A stretch of DNA of 60,791 nt from SVTX01 sp964526505 (GTDB lineage Bacteria; Bacillota; Clostridia; Oscillospirales; CAG-272). Made by a program: the position numbers and the translations under genes. Positions 1 through 7,431 of the stretch are shown in pieces (position 1 is the stretch's first letter; each line of letters starts with the position of its first letter). The stretch spans positions 1 through 60,791 of the forward strand of contig CAZGJC010000006.1 in the NCBI GenBank assembly GCA_964526505.1. The letters run 5' to 3'. Under the pieces are notes generated by a model that ran no database searches, was not told the origin of the DNA, and worked only from the letters and a program-made list of their open reading frames with translations.

Positions 1-112
1 TAAGTGCTGCGAAACGAGCGATACGTCCACCTTTAACGGTCTTGGAAACACGGTTCAGCGACACGAGTTTTTCTGTCAACTCGAGTTCTGCCGGATTAAA
101 TTTCTGTGCCAT
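1..112 (-). CDS. rpsE: 30S ribosomal protein S5, 5' part of gene (runs off the window)
   Basis: Only the first 37 codons are present; the gene continues beyond base 1. The N-terminus starts MAQKFNPAELELTEKLVSLN and runs into VSKTVKGGRIARFAAL, the S5 motif that binds 16S rRNA in the decoding region and helps translational accuracy. The ATG at 110-112 is preceded by an AGGAGG-type ribosome binding site (complement of 122-127). It is the last visible gene of the minus-strand S10-spc operon, directly after rplR, which is its usual place. Confidence 0.93.
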   Translation of the reverse strand, partial: MAQKFNPAELELTEKLVSLNRVSKTVKGGRIARFAAL

Positions 113-134
113 TTCTGGTTTCCTCCTCTGAATT

Positions 135-190
135 GTTCAAATAATTGTTTGAACAGTGTACAAACCGGTTACTAATCCAAAAAGGATTAG
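135..190 (-). repeat. Two short inverted repeats between rplR and rpsE
   Basis: The 74-base spacer holds two perfect 7-bp inverted repeats. One is GTTCAAA/TTTGAAC (135-141 and 148-154). The other is CTAATCC/GGATTAG (172-178 and 184-190) with a 5-base loop, overlapping the rplR stop codon. Neither is followed by a T-run, so they are more likely mRNA-stabilising or processing hairpins than terminators. That role is inference. Confidence 0.4.
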
Positions 191-546
191 AACTTCAAAC
201 CGCCCTCTCGAGCGCCTTCAGCCAATTCCGATACACGTCCGTGATAAAGATAGCCGCCTCTGTCGAATACGACTTCTGTAATACCCATTGCAACTGCCTT
301 TTCAGCAAGAGTCTTGCCTACTTTGCGAGCCGCTTCTTTATTTCCGCCGTTGCCCTCGAAGGACTCTCCGTAAGTTGAAGCGGAAACCAATGTCTTACCT
401 GCCACATCGTCGATAATCTGAGCCGAGATGTTAGCGTTAGAACGATATACGCAAAGACGGGGACGAGCAGCCGTGCCCGAGATCTTCGCTCTGACTCTCT
501 TATGTCTTTTAAGACGAGCCTTGTTACTGTCTTTTCTTGATACCAT
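187..546 (-). CDS. rplR: 50S ribosomal protein L18
   Basis: 119 residues, the usual L18 length. L18 binds 5S rRNA with L5 and helps anchor the central protuberance of the large subunit. The sequence shows the basic N-terminus (KARLKRHKRVRAKISGTA), the core RPRLCVYRSNANISAQIIDD and the C-terminal FDRGGYLYHGRVSELAEGAREGG block. The ATG has a good Shine-Dalgarno upstream. It lies between rplF and rpsE, the conserved order of the spc part of the operon. Confidence 0.97.
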   Translation of the reverse strand: MVSRKDSNKARLKRHKRVRAKISGTAARPRLCVYRSNANISAQIIDDVAGKTLVSASTYGESFEGNGGNKEAARKVGKTLAEKAVAMGITEVVFDRGGYLYHGRVSELAEGAREGGLKF

Positions 547-565
547 TTTACTCCACTCCTTTCAA

Positions 566-1186
566 TTATTTACCGGTCTTTCCGGCCTTACGACGAACCT
601 TTTCGTCAATATAGCGGATCCCCTTGCCATGGTAAGGTTCGGGAGGACGCTTGCCTCTGATGACAGCAGCCATCTGACCAACCGCCTGCTTATCTGCACC
701 TTCAACAACGATTACGAGACCGCCGTTGATTTTTTCTGCAACCATTTTGTCAATTCCCTGTGCCTTGATTCCTGCTTCATCGGGAACAGAAAGAGTTACG
801 TCTGCTGTATCGCTGATGATGAACTTGGACTGGGGAAGACCCGTGTTGGGCATAAGGGAGTGACCCATGTAAAGGTGAAGTTCCTTGCCCTTCTTAACTG
901 CCTTATAACCAACACCGCTGATTATAAGAATTTTTCTGAATCCAACAGAAGCACCTGTTACCATGTTCTGGATAAGAGCACGTGTAAGACCGTGAATACT
1001 TCTGTCTTCCTTTTCGTCTGTGGGACGAGTTACGATAACCTGGTTACCTTCAATAGCGATATTCATACGGCTGTTGAAAGTATTTGTAAGAGTTCCCTTG
1101 GGACCCTTAACGGTTACAACGTTACCGTTTACTGTTACTGTTACACCTGCGGGGATTTCGACAGGCATTCTACCAATTCTTGACAT
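566..1186 (-). CDS. rplF: 50S ribosomal protein L6 with an internal insertion
   Basis: L6 sits near the factor-binding region of the 50S subunit and binds 23S rRNA. The N-terminus MSRIGRMPVEIPAGV and the C-terminal block GADKQAVGQMAAVIRGKRPPEPYHGKGIRY are typical. The protein is 206 residues, while most bacterial L6 proteins are near 175-185. The surplus of about 25 residues lies inside the second domain, roughly residues 128-155, between the segment resembling NLSLGxSHPV of other L6 proteins and GADKQ. The reading frame is intact and both flanks align, so it is an insertion rather than a frameshift. Confidence 0.95.
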   Translation of the reverse strand: MSRIGRMPVEIPAGVTVTVNGNVVTVKGPKGTLTNTFNSRMNIAIEGNQVIVTRPTDEKEDRSIHGLTRALIQNMVTGASVGFRKILIISGVGYKAVKKGKELHLYMGHSLMPNTGLPQSKFIISDTADVTLSVPDEAGIKAQGIDKMVAEKINGGLVIVVEGADKQAVGQMAAVIRGKRPPEPYHGKGIRYIDEKVRRKAGKTGK

Positions 1187-1206
1187 AGTATATACCTCCC
1201 GTTAAA

Positions 1207-1602
1207 TTACCATACAAACGCAAGAACTTCGCCACCGACTTTGAGCGAGCGAGCCTTTTTGTCTGTCATGATTCCCTTGGATGTGGACACGATAGCGATT
1301 CCGAGACCGTTCATTACCTTAGGCATATCTTCATATCCTGCATAGATACGGAGACCGGGCTTGGAAACTCTTTTGAGTCCTCTGATAACCTTCTGTTTGC
1401 CGATGTACTTCAAGGTAACTCTGATTGTACCCTGCTTTTCATCTTCGATGATCTCATAGCCTTTTACATAACCCTCTTCAACAAGGATTTTTGCTATGGA
1501 TTCTTTCATGTTGGATGCCGGAATATCCACAGTCGCATGCTTTGCATTGCTTGCGTTTCTTATTCTTGTGAGCATATCGGCAATAACGTCGGACATTTGC
1601 AT
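1207..1602 (-). CDS. rpsH: 30S ribosomal protein S8
   Basis: 131 residues. S8 is a primary 16S rRNA binder in the central domain and in some bacteria represses its own operon. It starts MQMSDVIADMLTRIRNA and ends with STSKGIMTDKKARSLKVGGEVLAFVW, the typical S8 C-terminus. The ATG at 1602 is preceded by AGGAGG with 8 bases of spacing. The longer in-frame extension (MHQEELK) would include the ribosome binding site as coding sequence and is rejected. It lies between rpsN and rplF. Confidence 0.96.
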   Translation of the reverse strand: MQMSDVIADMLTRIRNASNAKHATVDIPASNMKESIAKILVEEGYVKGYEIIEDEKQGTIRVTLKYIGKQKVIRGLKRVSKPGLRIYAGYEDMPKVMNGLGIAIVSTSKGIMTDKKARSLKVGGEVLAFVW

Positions 1603-1764
1603 TTTTAATTCCTCCTGATGCAAGTTAATTTATTCTTGCTGCCACGTAAGGTGGCGGCATATCGGCGGTTAAGTCCAACTCAAAATTTCGAGATTAACTT
1701 CCTTCCGATAGTTAGGGGTTCATACTGAACTGTTGTTGCCCTTGGAGTAAGGGGCAGTCGGTTA
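1603..1764 (-). other. Structured spacer between rpsN and rpsH
   Basis: About 160 bases separate rpsN from rpsH, much more than the 10-60 bases elsewhere in this operon. The spacer contains short inverted repeats, including GCCAC/GTGGC around 1641-1654 and GCCC/GGGC within about 1738-1756. No open reading frame is convincing. A structured element for regulation or processing by a ribosomal protein is possible (S8 is the known repressor in the E. coli spc operon), but no known motif was recognised. Confidence 0.35.
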
Positions 1765-1950
1765 TTACCAACTTGCCTTTCTTACGCCGGGAATCTCGCC
1801 TTTGTATGCGAGGTTTCTGAAACAGATACGGCAGATACCGTACTTACGCATATAAGCATGAGGACGGCCACAGATTTTACATCTGTTGTACTCACGAGTG
1901 GAGTACTTCTGAGGTCTCTGCTGTTTGAGTATCATTGCTGTTTTAGCCAT
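1765..1950 (-). CDS. rpsN: 30S ribosomal protein S14, zinc-binding type
   Basis: 61 residues, the length of the short type Z S14. Two zinc-ligand pairs are visible, CKIC and CRIC, with RPHAYMRKYGI between them, followed by the C-terminal NLAYKGEIPGVRKASW. S14 assembles late into the 30S head. The N-terminus MAKTAMILKQQRPQKYSTRE is typical of Firmicutes. The zinc-free paralogue used under zinc starvation is not in this window. Confidence 0.97.
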   Translation of the reverse strand: MAKTAMILKQQRPQKYSTREYNRCKICGRPHAYMRKYGICRICFRNLAYKGEIPGVRKASW

Positions 1951-1966
1951 TCTAAATTACCTCCGA

Positions 1967-2506
1967 TTATTTTGCAAAGGGAGCGCCCATAAGTTTGAGG
2001 AGTTCTCTTGCTTCGTCATCTGTCTGTGCAGTCGTTACAAAGCAGATATCCATACCACGGATCTTGTCAACCTTGTCGTATTCGATTTCAGGGAATATAA
2101 GTTGTTCTTTGAGACCGAGCGAGTAGTTTCCACGACCGTCGAATGCGTTGGGGTTAATACCCTTAAAGTCACGAACTCTGGGAAGTGCGAAATTGAAAAG
2201 TCTGTCCATAAATTCGTACATCTTTTCGCCACGAAGAGTAACCTTCGCACCAATCTTCATACCTTCACGGAGTTTGAAGTTAGCAACCGACTTCTTAGCG
2301 TAAGTGGGAACTGCCTTCTGACCGGAAATAATTGTAAGGTCATTGATAATGGAATCGATAACCTTGGAGTTGTCCTTTGCATCGCCCGCACCAATGTTGA
2401 TAACAATCTTATCAAACTTCGGGATCTGCATTACGCTGCTGTAAGCGTATTTCTTCAAGAGGGCGGGAGCAACCTCGGACTTGTACATATCATTAAGTCT
2501 TGCCAT
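1967..2506 (-). CDS. rplE: 50S ribosomal protein L5
   Basis: 179 residues, the normal length. L5 binds 5S rRNA and contacts the P-site tRNA. Recognisable parts are MARLNDMYKSEVAPALLKKY at the start, MQIPKFDKIVINIGAGDA, GQKAVPTYAKKSVANFKLREG and the C-terminal GMDICFVTTAQTDDEARELL. It lies between rplX and rpsN, with 15 bases to rplX and a GGAGG ribosome binding site. Confidence 0.97.
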   Translation of the reverse strand: MARLNDMYKSEVAPALLKKYAYSSVMQIPKFDKIVINIGAGDAKDNSKVIDSIINDLTIISGQKAVPTYAKKSVANFKLREGMKIGAKVTLRGEKMYEFMDRLFNFALPRVRDFKGINPNAFDGRGNYSLGLKEQLIFPEIEYDKVDKIRGMDICFVTTAQTDDEARELLKLMGAPFAK

Positions 2507-2521
2507 TTTACTTTACCCTCC

Positions 2522-2836
2522 TCAATCAAATTTGTGACCGCACTTGCAAGTACGGATCTTCTTGCCGTCTTCGATGACGTGATGAACTCTTACACCCTTA
2601 TTGCACTTAGGGCAGTAAAGAGCAACCTTGTTTGCATACATAGCACCCTCGGCGTCAACAATACCGCCTGTTTCGCCCTGTCTGCGGGGCTTTACGTGCT
2701 TATGAATCATATTCGCACCCTTAACGATGACTTTGCCTTCCTGGGGAGCGGTGGCGAGAACCTCGCCCTTAACGCCCTTGGAGTTACCGGAAAGTACCAC
2801 TACTGTGTCGCCGGTCTTAATATTAAGATTTGCCAT
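2522..2836 (-). CDS. rplX: 50S ribosomal protein L24
   Basis: 104 residues. L24 is an assembly initiator of the 50S subunit. The KOW motif is visible near the N-terminus (KTGDTVVVLSGNSKGVKGEV), followed by GANMIHKHVKPRRQGETGGI. The C-terminal third carries two cysteine clusters, CPKC and CKC (CKCGHKF), which could bind zinc, as in many Firmicute L24 proteins. It lies between rplN and rplE in the standard order. Confidence 0.97.
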   Translation of the reverse strand: MANLNIKTGDTVVVLSGNSKGVKGEVLATAPQEGKVIVKGANMIHKHVKPRRQGETGGIVDAEGAMYANKVALYCPKCNKGVRVHHVIEDGKKIRTCKCGHKFD

Positions 2837-2851
2837 TTCTGTGATACCTCC

Positions 2852-3220
2852 TTAAAGTACTTCGGGAGCAAGAGAGAGAATTTTGAGATAATCTTTCTCA
2901 CGAAGTTCTCTTGCAACGGGACCAAAAATACGTGTTCCCTTAGGTGTTTTATCTTCTTTGATGATGACTGCCGCATTTTCGTCAAACTTAATGTAAGAAC
3001 CGTCTGCACGCTTTACGCCGTGAGCCGTTCTGACGATAACTGCTTTAACTACGTCACCCTTTTTAACCATTCCGCCGGGTGTAGCCTTCTTGACTGCACA
3101 AACAACGACGTCTCCGATGTTACCGTATCTGCGACCTGTTCCGCCGAGAACACGAATGCACATCAATTCTTTGGCACCGGTATTATCGGCTACCTTCATC
3201 AATGATTGCTGCTGAATCAT
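2852..3220 (-). CDS. rplN: 50S ribosomal protein L14
   Basis: 122 residues, the standard length. It starts MIQQQSLMKVADNTGAKELM and contains CIRVLGGTGRRYGNIGDVVV, both hallmarks of L14. L14 forms an intersubunit bridge with 16S rRNA and is the docking site of the silencing factor RsfS in bacteria that have it. A strong AGGAGG lies just upstream of the ATG at 3220. The protein is complete and ordinary. Confidence 0.97.
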   Translation of the reverse strand: MIQQQSLMKVADNTGAKELMCIRVLGGTGRRYGNIGDVVVCAVKKATPGGMVKKGDVVKAVIVRTAHGVKRADGSYIKFDENAAVIIKEDKTPKGTRIFGPVARELREKDYLKILSLAPEVL

Positions 3221-3279
3221 GTTTTTTCCTCCTACTGTTTCGAGTACGCTTCGACGTACCTACTATTCGAATTCTTAAA

Positions 3280-3540
3280 TTATTTTGCCTTTTCGATTAT
3301 TTCAACGACTCTCCATCTCTTTGTCTTGGAAAGAGGTCTCGTTTCCATAACCTTTACCTTATCGCCTACGCCGCACTCATTTTTGTCGTCGTGAGCGTGA
3401 ACTTTAAGAGTGTGCTTGATAATTTTGCCGTATACGGGGTGCTTTACGTTATCTTCGATAGCAACCACAACGGTCTTATCCATTTTGTCGCTGACAACCA
3501 TGCCAACTCTTACTTTTCTGAGTGTTCTTTCTTCTGTCAT
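3280..3540 (-). CDS. rpsQ: 30S ribosomal protein S17
   Basis: 86 residues. S17 is a primary binder of the 16S 5' domain. The OB-fold core RKVRVGMVVSDKMDKTVVVA and the segment GDKVKVMETRPLSKTKRWRV are clear. It follows rpmC after 12 bases, with a good ribosome binding site. The spacer to rplN (3221-3279) is short and shows nothing special. Confidence 0.97.
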   Translation of the reverse strand: MTEERTLRKVRVGMVVSDKMDKTVVVAIEDNVKHPVYGKIIKHTLKVHAHDDKNECGVGDKVKVMETRPLSKTKRWRVVEIIEKAK

Positions 3541-3552
3541 GACTGTCCCTCC

Positions 3553-3741
3553 TTATGCGTTCTTCTCATTGAGAACTGTCATTACACGTGCAATATCTCT
3601 CTTAACGTCTTCAAGTTTATGAGGATTTTCGAGTTGATTTACAGCGTGCTGGAAACGGAGATTGAAAAGTTCCTTTTTAAGTTCAGCGAGTTTTGCGTTG
3701 AGTTGTTCAACTGTCATCGCTCTGAGTTCTGTTGCCTTCAT
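3553..3741 (-). CDS. rpmC: 50S ribosomal protein L29
   Basis: 62 residues, the normal length. L29 lies at the polypeptide exit tunnel near the signal recognition particle and trigger factor binding sites. The sequence shows MKATELRAMTVEQLNAKLAE and LFNLRFQHAVNQLENPHKL, the characteristic two-helix L29 pattern. It is 4 bases from the rplP stop codon, suggesting translational coupling. Confidence 0.96.
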   Translation of the reverse strand: MKATELRAMTVEQLNAKLAELKKELFNLRFQHAVNQLENPHKLEDVKRDIARVMTVLNEKNA

Positions 3742-3745
3742 GAAC

Positions 3746-4165
3746 TTAACCCTCCTTATCTTCTTTGGTTACGAACTTCGTTTTGATAGGAAGTTTGTGA
3801 CCTGCGAGACGCATAGCCTCACGTGCAACTTCCTCGGAAACGCCGTCCATTTCGAACATTACTCTGCCCGGCTTAACAACCGCTACCCAGTATTCGGGTG
3901 AACCCTTACCGGAACCCATACGAGTCTCGGCAGGCTTTTCGGTGATAGGCTTGTCGGGGAATATCTTTATCCAGACCTTACCGCCACGCTTAATATAACG
4001 TGTCATTGCGATACGGGCTGCTTCTATCTGATTGCTTGTAATCCAAGCAGGCTCCAATGCTACGAGACCGTAACTTCCGTTTGTAACGGTGTTACCTCTA
4101 AGAGCCTTACCTTTAAGTCTTCCTCGTTGAACACGACGGTACTTAACTCTCTTAGGCATTAACAT
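3746..4165 (-). CDS. rplP: 50S ribosomal protein L16
   Basis: 139 residues. L16 helps form the A-site tRNA pocket of the 50S subunit. The start (MLMPKRVKYRRVQRGRLKG) and the motif GSGKGSPEYWVAVVKPGRVM are typical. The first ATG overlaps the rpsC stop as TAATG and lies 8 bases from GGAGG. The second ATG, two codons later, is also possible and gives the family-typical MPKRVK start. Confidence 0.97.
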   Translation of the reverse strand: MLMPKRVKYRRVQRGRLKGKALRGNTVTNGSYGLVALEPAWITSNQIEAARIAMTRYIKRGGKVWIKIFPDKPITEKPAETRMGSGKGSPEYWVAVVKPGRVMFEMDGVSEEVAREAMRLAGHKLPIKTKFVTKEDKEG

Positions 4166-4956
4166 TATTTAGCACCTCCGTCTCTGGGCATTCTGGGAGC
4201 TCTGGGAGCTCTGTCCGTGCGACCTTCGGGACGACGGTTGTTGCCTCTTCTGTCGTTGCGTCTGTCGCCATTGTTTCTGCGATCGCCACGATTGTCTCTG
4301 CGGTCGTTCTGTGCAGGACGATTTACTTCGTTAAGAACTTCACCCTTGTAGATCCATACCTTAACGCCGATTTTACCGTAAGTGGTGTTTGCTTCCCAGA
4401 AACAGTACTCAATGTCCGCTATGAGCGTTTGAAGCGGGATTGTACCATCGTGGTAATGCTCGGTTCTTGCGATTTCGGCACCGCCGAGACGTCCGCTGCA
4501 AGAGATTTTAATACCCTTTGCACCAAGTCTCATTGTGTTTCTGAGTGCCATCTTCATTGCACGACGGAAAGATACACGCTTTTCGAGTTGAGAACAAATG
4601 TTTTCAGCAACAAGTTGTGCATCGAGGTCGGGCTGTCTAACCTCAACAACGTTAAGGGAAACAGGCATACCAACCATCTTTTCGAGTTGTGCCTTGTACT
4701 TTTCGATTTCAACGCCGCCCTTACCGATAACCATACCAGGTTTAGCACAGTGAATGAACACTCTTACTCTACGGCTGTCTCTTTCGATTTCAATCTTAGG
4801 AACACCTGCGTCTTGGAGTTCGCTTTTAAGATATTTTCTGATGTTGTAGTCGGATACAAGAGTGTCGCCGAAAACTTCGTCTTTTGCGAACCATCTTGAA
4901 TCCCAGTTTTTAATTACGCCCACTCTAAGACCGTGGGGATTAACCTTCTGACCCAT
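4165..4956 (-). CDS. rpsC: 30S ribosomal protein S3 with a basic low-complexity tail
   Basis: 263 residues. S3 lies at the mRNA entry tunnel and takes part in mRNA unwinding. It starts MGQKVNPHGLRVGVIKNWDS, and the KH motif GMVIGKGGVEIEKY is present, followed by the S3 C-terminal domain ending near YKGEVLNEVNRP. After this comes a tail of about 50 residues made almost only of R, N, D, G and P (for example NRGDRRNNGDRRNDRRG). The ATG at 4956 follows GGAGAC; the longer upstream reading would overlap rplV and is rejected. Confidence 0.96.
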   Translation of the reverse strand: MGQKVNPHGLRVGVIKNWDSRWFAKDEVFGDTLVSDYNIRKYLKSELQDAGVPKIEIERDSRRVRVFIHCAKPGMVIGKGGVEIEKYKAQLEKMVGMPVSLNVVEVRQPDLDAQLVAENICSQLEKRVSFRRAMKMALRNTMRLGAKGIKISCSGRLGGAEIARTEHYHDGTIPLQTLIADIEYCFWEANTTYGKIGVKVWIYKGEVLNEVNRPAQNDRRDNRGDRRNNGDRRNDRRGNNRRPEGRTDRAPRAPRMPRDGGAK

Positions 4957-4972
4957 ACTCTTGTCTCCTTTC

Positions 4973-5314
4973 TCAGTCTTTCTCTGCCACAACGATTGTT
5001 ACGTGGCTTGTTCTTTTAAGAATTCTGTCTGCACTACCCTTCGCTCTGGGCATAATTCTTTTGAGCGTAGGTCCGGGTGTTACGAAACACTCGGAAACGT
5101 AAAGTTTAGAAGAATCCATCTGGAAATTGTTTTCCGCATTTGCGATTGCACTTCCCAACAATTTGATAAGGTATTCGGAAGCACCCTTGTGGGTGTTTTT
5201 AAGAATAGCCATAGCCGTTCCAACGTCCTTGCCTCTGATAAGGTCGAGAACTATCTTTACCTTACGTGGGGAAATTCTTGCATATTTAAGATATGCTGCT
5301 GCTGTCTTTTGCAT
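4973..5314 (-). CDS. rplV: 50S ribosomal protein L22
   Basis: 113 residues. L22 lines the exit tunnel through a long beta hairpin and contacts the macrolide-binding region. The sequence shows KTAAAYLKYARISPRKVKIV at the start and KGSADRILKRTSHVTIVVAEKD at the end, where the family motif around the hairpin (PRAKGSADRI) is intact. ATG at 5314 is chosen 10 bases from GGGAGG; a TTG two codons upstream is also in frame but too close to that site. Confidence 0.95.
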   Translation of the reverse strand: MQKTAAAYLKYARISPRKVKIVLDLIRGKDVGTAMAILKNTHKGASEYLIKLLGSAIANAENNFQMDSSKLYVSECFVTPGPTLKRIMPRAKGSADRILKRTSHVTIVVAEKD

Positions 5315-5336
5315 TATCAATTAACCTCCCCTTGTA

Positions 5337-5618
5337 TTATTTACCGTTGTTAGACGTTTTGGAACCTGCATGTCCCTTGAACGTTCTTGTAGGAGCGAAC
5401 TCACCGAGTTTGTGACCTACCATATCTTCAATTACATATACCGGAACGTGCTTTCTACCATCATAAACAGCGATTGTGTGACCGACAAATTCCGGGAATA
5501 TTGTGGACGAACGAGACCATGTCTTGAGGACTTTCTTTTCGCCCTTTTCATTCATTGCACAAATACGTGTGTAGAGTTTTTCTTCCACGTAAGGTGCTTT
5601 TTTAAGGCTTCTGCTCAT
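5337..5618 (-). CDS. rpsS: 30S ribosomal protein S19
   Basis: 93 residues, the standard length. S19 forms the 30S head together with S13 and contacts the A-site finger. It begins MSRSLKKAPYVEEKLYTRI and carries WSRSSTIFPEFVGHTIAVYDGRKHVPVYVIEDMVGHKLGEFAPTRTFKGH split into the usual conserved blocks. The order rplB-rpsS-rplV is standard, with a GGAGGG ribosome binding site. Confidence 0.97.
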   Translation of the reverse strand: MSRSLKKAPYVEEKLYTRICAMNEKGEKKVLKTWSRSSTIFPEFVGHTIAVYDGRKHVPVYVIEDMVGHKLGEFAPTRTFKGHAGSKTSNNGK

Positions 5619-5632
5619 TATATATTCCCTCC

Positions 5633-6469
5633 TTATTTAGCGTTTCTGCGTCTTACGATGAACTTGTCTGTGCGAGCCTTCTTGTTTCTGGTTTTAAGAC
5701 CAAGAGCAGGCTTGCCCCAAGGTGTCATAGGATTAGCATGACCGATGGGAGATTTACCTTCACCACCACCGTGGGGGTGATCACACGGGTTCATTACGGA
5801 ACCACGAACCGTAGGACGAATGCCCTTGTGTCTTGTCTTACCTGCTTTACCAACCTTTACCTGGTCGTGGTCGATGTTACCAACCTGACCGATAACTGCC
5901 TTGCAGTCAAGACGAACAAATCTAACTTCGCCGGAAGGAAGTCTTATCTGAGCCATTCCGTTTGCTTCCTTGGAAAGAAGTTGAGCGAATGCACCCGCAC
6001 TTCTTACAAGTTGCGAACCCTTGCCGGGGTAAAGTTCGATATTGTTGATAAGTGTACCAACGGGAATATTAGCCAAAGGAAGTGCGTTACCGGGCTTAAT
6101 ATCTGCGTCTGCACCGGAGTAAACCTTATCTCCAACTTTGAGACCTTCGGGAGCAACAATGTAACTCTTTACGCCGTTCTCATTTTCAAGAAGAGCGATG
6201 AAAGCCGTTCTGTTAGGGTCGTACTCGATAGCGATAACCGTTGCGGGAACTTCGCTGAGACGCTTGAAGTCGATAATTCTGTACTTAACTTTGTTTCCGC
6301 CGCCTCTGTGACGAACGGTGATTCTTCCGTAACTGTTTCTACCGGAATGTTTTTTCTTTGTAACTACGAGAGACTTTTCAGGTGTATCCTTTGTGATTGT
6401 GTCCTTGTACATAGGAACGGACATGTGTCTTCTTGCAGGTGTCGTAGGTTTATACTTTAACGTTGCCAT
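5633..6469 (-). CDS. rplB: 50S ribosomal protein L2
   Basis: 278 residues, the normal length. L2 is needed for subunit association and peptidyl transferase activity. The N-terminal YKPTTPARRHMSV, the central QLLSKEANGMAQIRLPSGEV and the C-terminal MNPCDHPHGGGEGKSPIG are typical; the last block contains the conserved histidine near the peptidyl transferase centre. A long antisense open frame overlaps the gene but is only a by-product of the biased codon usage. Confidence 0.98.
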   Translation of the reverse strand: MATLKYKPTTPARRHMSVPMYKDTITKDTPEKSLVVTKKKHSGRNSYGRITVRHRGGGNKVKYRIIDFKRLSEVPATVIAIEYDPNRTAFIALLENENGVKSYIVAPEGLKVGDKVYSGADADIKPGNALPLANIPVGTLINNIELYPGKGSQLVRSAGAFAQLLSKEANGMAQIRLPSGEVRFVRLDCKAVIGQVGNIDHDQVKVGKAGKTRHKGIRPTVRGSVMNPCDHPHGGGEGKSPIGHANPMTPWGKPALGLKTRNKKARTDKFIVRRRNAK

Positions 6470-6487
6470 TTTATTCGACCTCCCTCA

Positions 6488-6784
6488 TCAGTTCATGCCT
6501 TCAAAGAATTCGATAGTCTTGGAGTCAGCAGTCAAAGTAACGATTGCTTTCTTCCAAGCACTTGTGTAACCGAAATGTACACCGTATCTCTTGGGCTTCT
6601 TTTTCATGTTCATTGTGTTAACGGCAGCGACCTTTGTTCCGGGGAACATTGTTTCAACCGCTTTTGCAATTTCAGCCTTGTCGGCATTCTTTGCAACTTC
6701 AAAAGCATACTTCTTTTCGCCAACCATATCCATGCTTGCTTCGGAGATTACGGGGCGAATAATTACATCTTCAATCATTCTCAT
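6488..6784 (-). CDS. rplW: 50S ribosomal protein L23
   Basis: 98 residues. L23 is the docking site of trigger factor and the signal recognition particle at the tunnel exit. It reads IEDVIIRPVISEASMDM, FEVAKNADKAEIAKAVETMF and MKKKPKRYGVHFGYTSAWKK, all family-typical. The start ATG overlaps the rplD stop (TAATG), and AGGAGG lies 10 bases upstream, inside the end of rplD, indicating translational coupling. Confidence 0.96.
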   Translation of the reverse strand: MRMIEDVIIRPVISEASMDMVGEKKYAFEVAKNADKAEIAKAVETMFPGTKVAAVNTMNMKKKPKRYGVHFGYTSAWKKAIVTLTADSKTIEFFEGMN

Positions 6785-7410
6785 TATGCGTATACCTCCT
6801 CAAGCATTTTAACTGCGGCAACAGAAATAACGAATGTATCGGCATTAAGAATGTCGTAAACATTAATCGTGTTGTAAAGGCTTGTCTTTACACCCGGAAT
6901 GTTGTCACAACTCTTTATTACGTAATTGTTAACGTCAGGAAGAACCACGAGAGACTTCTTTCCTGTGTTAAGAGCGGAGAGCATGTTAACCATGGTCTTC
7001 GTCTTGTACGTATCAAGAGCGATATCGTCAACTACGATGAGTTTGCCGTTGTTTACCTTGTCGGTAAGTGCACTGATGAGAGCAACTCTCTTCTGCTTCT
7101 TGTTAAGACCCGTGCGGTAGCTTCTGGGCTTCGGACCGAGAGCGATACCACCGTGTGTCCACTGAGGAGAACGGGTCGAACCCTGACGTGCTCTACCTGT
7201 ACCCTTCTGTCTCCAAGGCTTTCTTCCACCGCCCGAAACTTCGGAACGTGTGAGAGTGGATTGTGTGCCCTGTCTCTGATTGAGCAAATATGCTCTGACT
7301 GCTGCGTGAAGAACTGCTTCGTTTACCTTCTCCGCACCAAACAATACATCGGAAAGTTCCATAGTACCGACAACTTCGCCGGCCATATTGTATACATTAA
7401 TGTTAGCCAT
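6784..7410 (-). CDS. rplD: 50S ribosomal protein L4
   Basis: 208 residues. L4 reaches into the exit tunnel and in gammaproteobacteria also represses the S10 operon. The long loop GGGRKPWRQKGTGRARQGST and WTHGGIALGPKPRSY are clear. Any autoregulation here would act on the leader before rpsJ (see 8523-8840) but is not shown by the sequence. It follows rplC after 21 bases. Confidence 0.97.
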   Translation of the reverse strand: MANINVYNMAGEVVGTMELSDVLFGAEKVNEAVLHAAVRAYLLNQRQGTQSTLTRSEVSGGGRKPWRQKGTGRARQGSTRSPQWTHGGIALGPKPRSYRTGLNKKQKRVALISALTDKVNNGKLIVVDDIALDTYKTKTMVNMLSALNTGKKSLVVLPDVNNYVIKSCDNIPGVKTSLYNTINVYDILNADTFVISVAAVKMLEEVYA

Positions 7411-7431
7411 TACCTATTTCCTCCTTCCGAT

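Noticed and set aside
428..1183. Long open frames on the plus strand across the ribosomal protein genes (also 1925-3205, 5738-6460, 7153-8079)
   Set aside because: They lie fully opposite well-known ribosomal protein genes, have unnatural amino acid composition (many C, F, N, V), and lack ribosome binding sites. They result from codon bias on the other strand.
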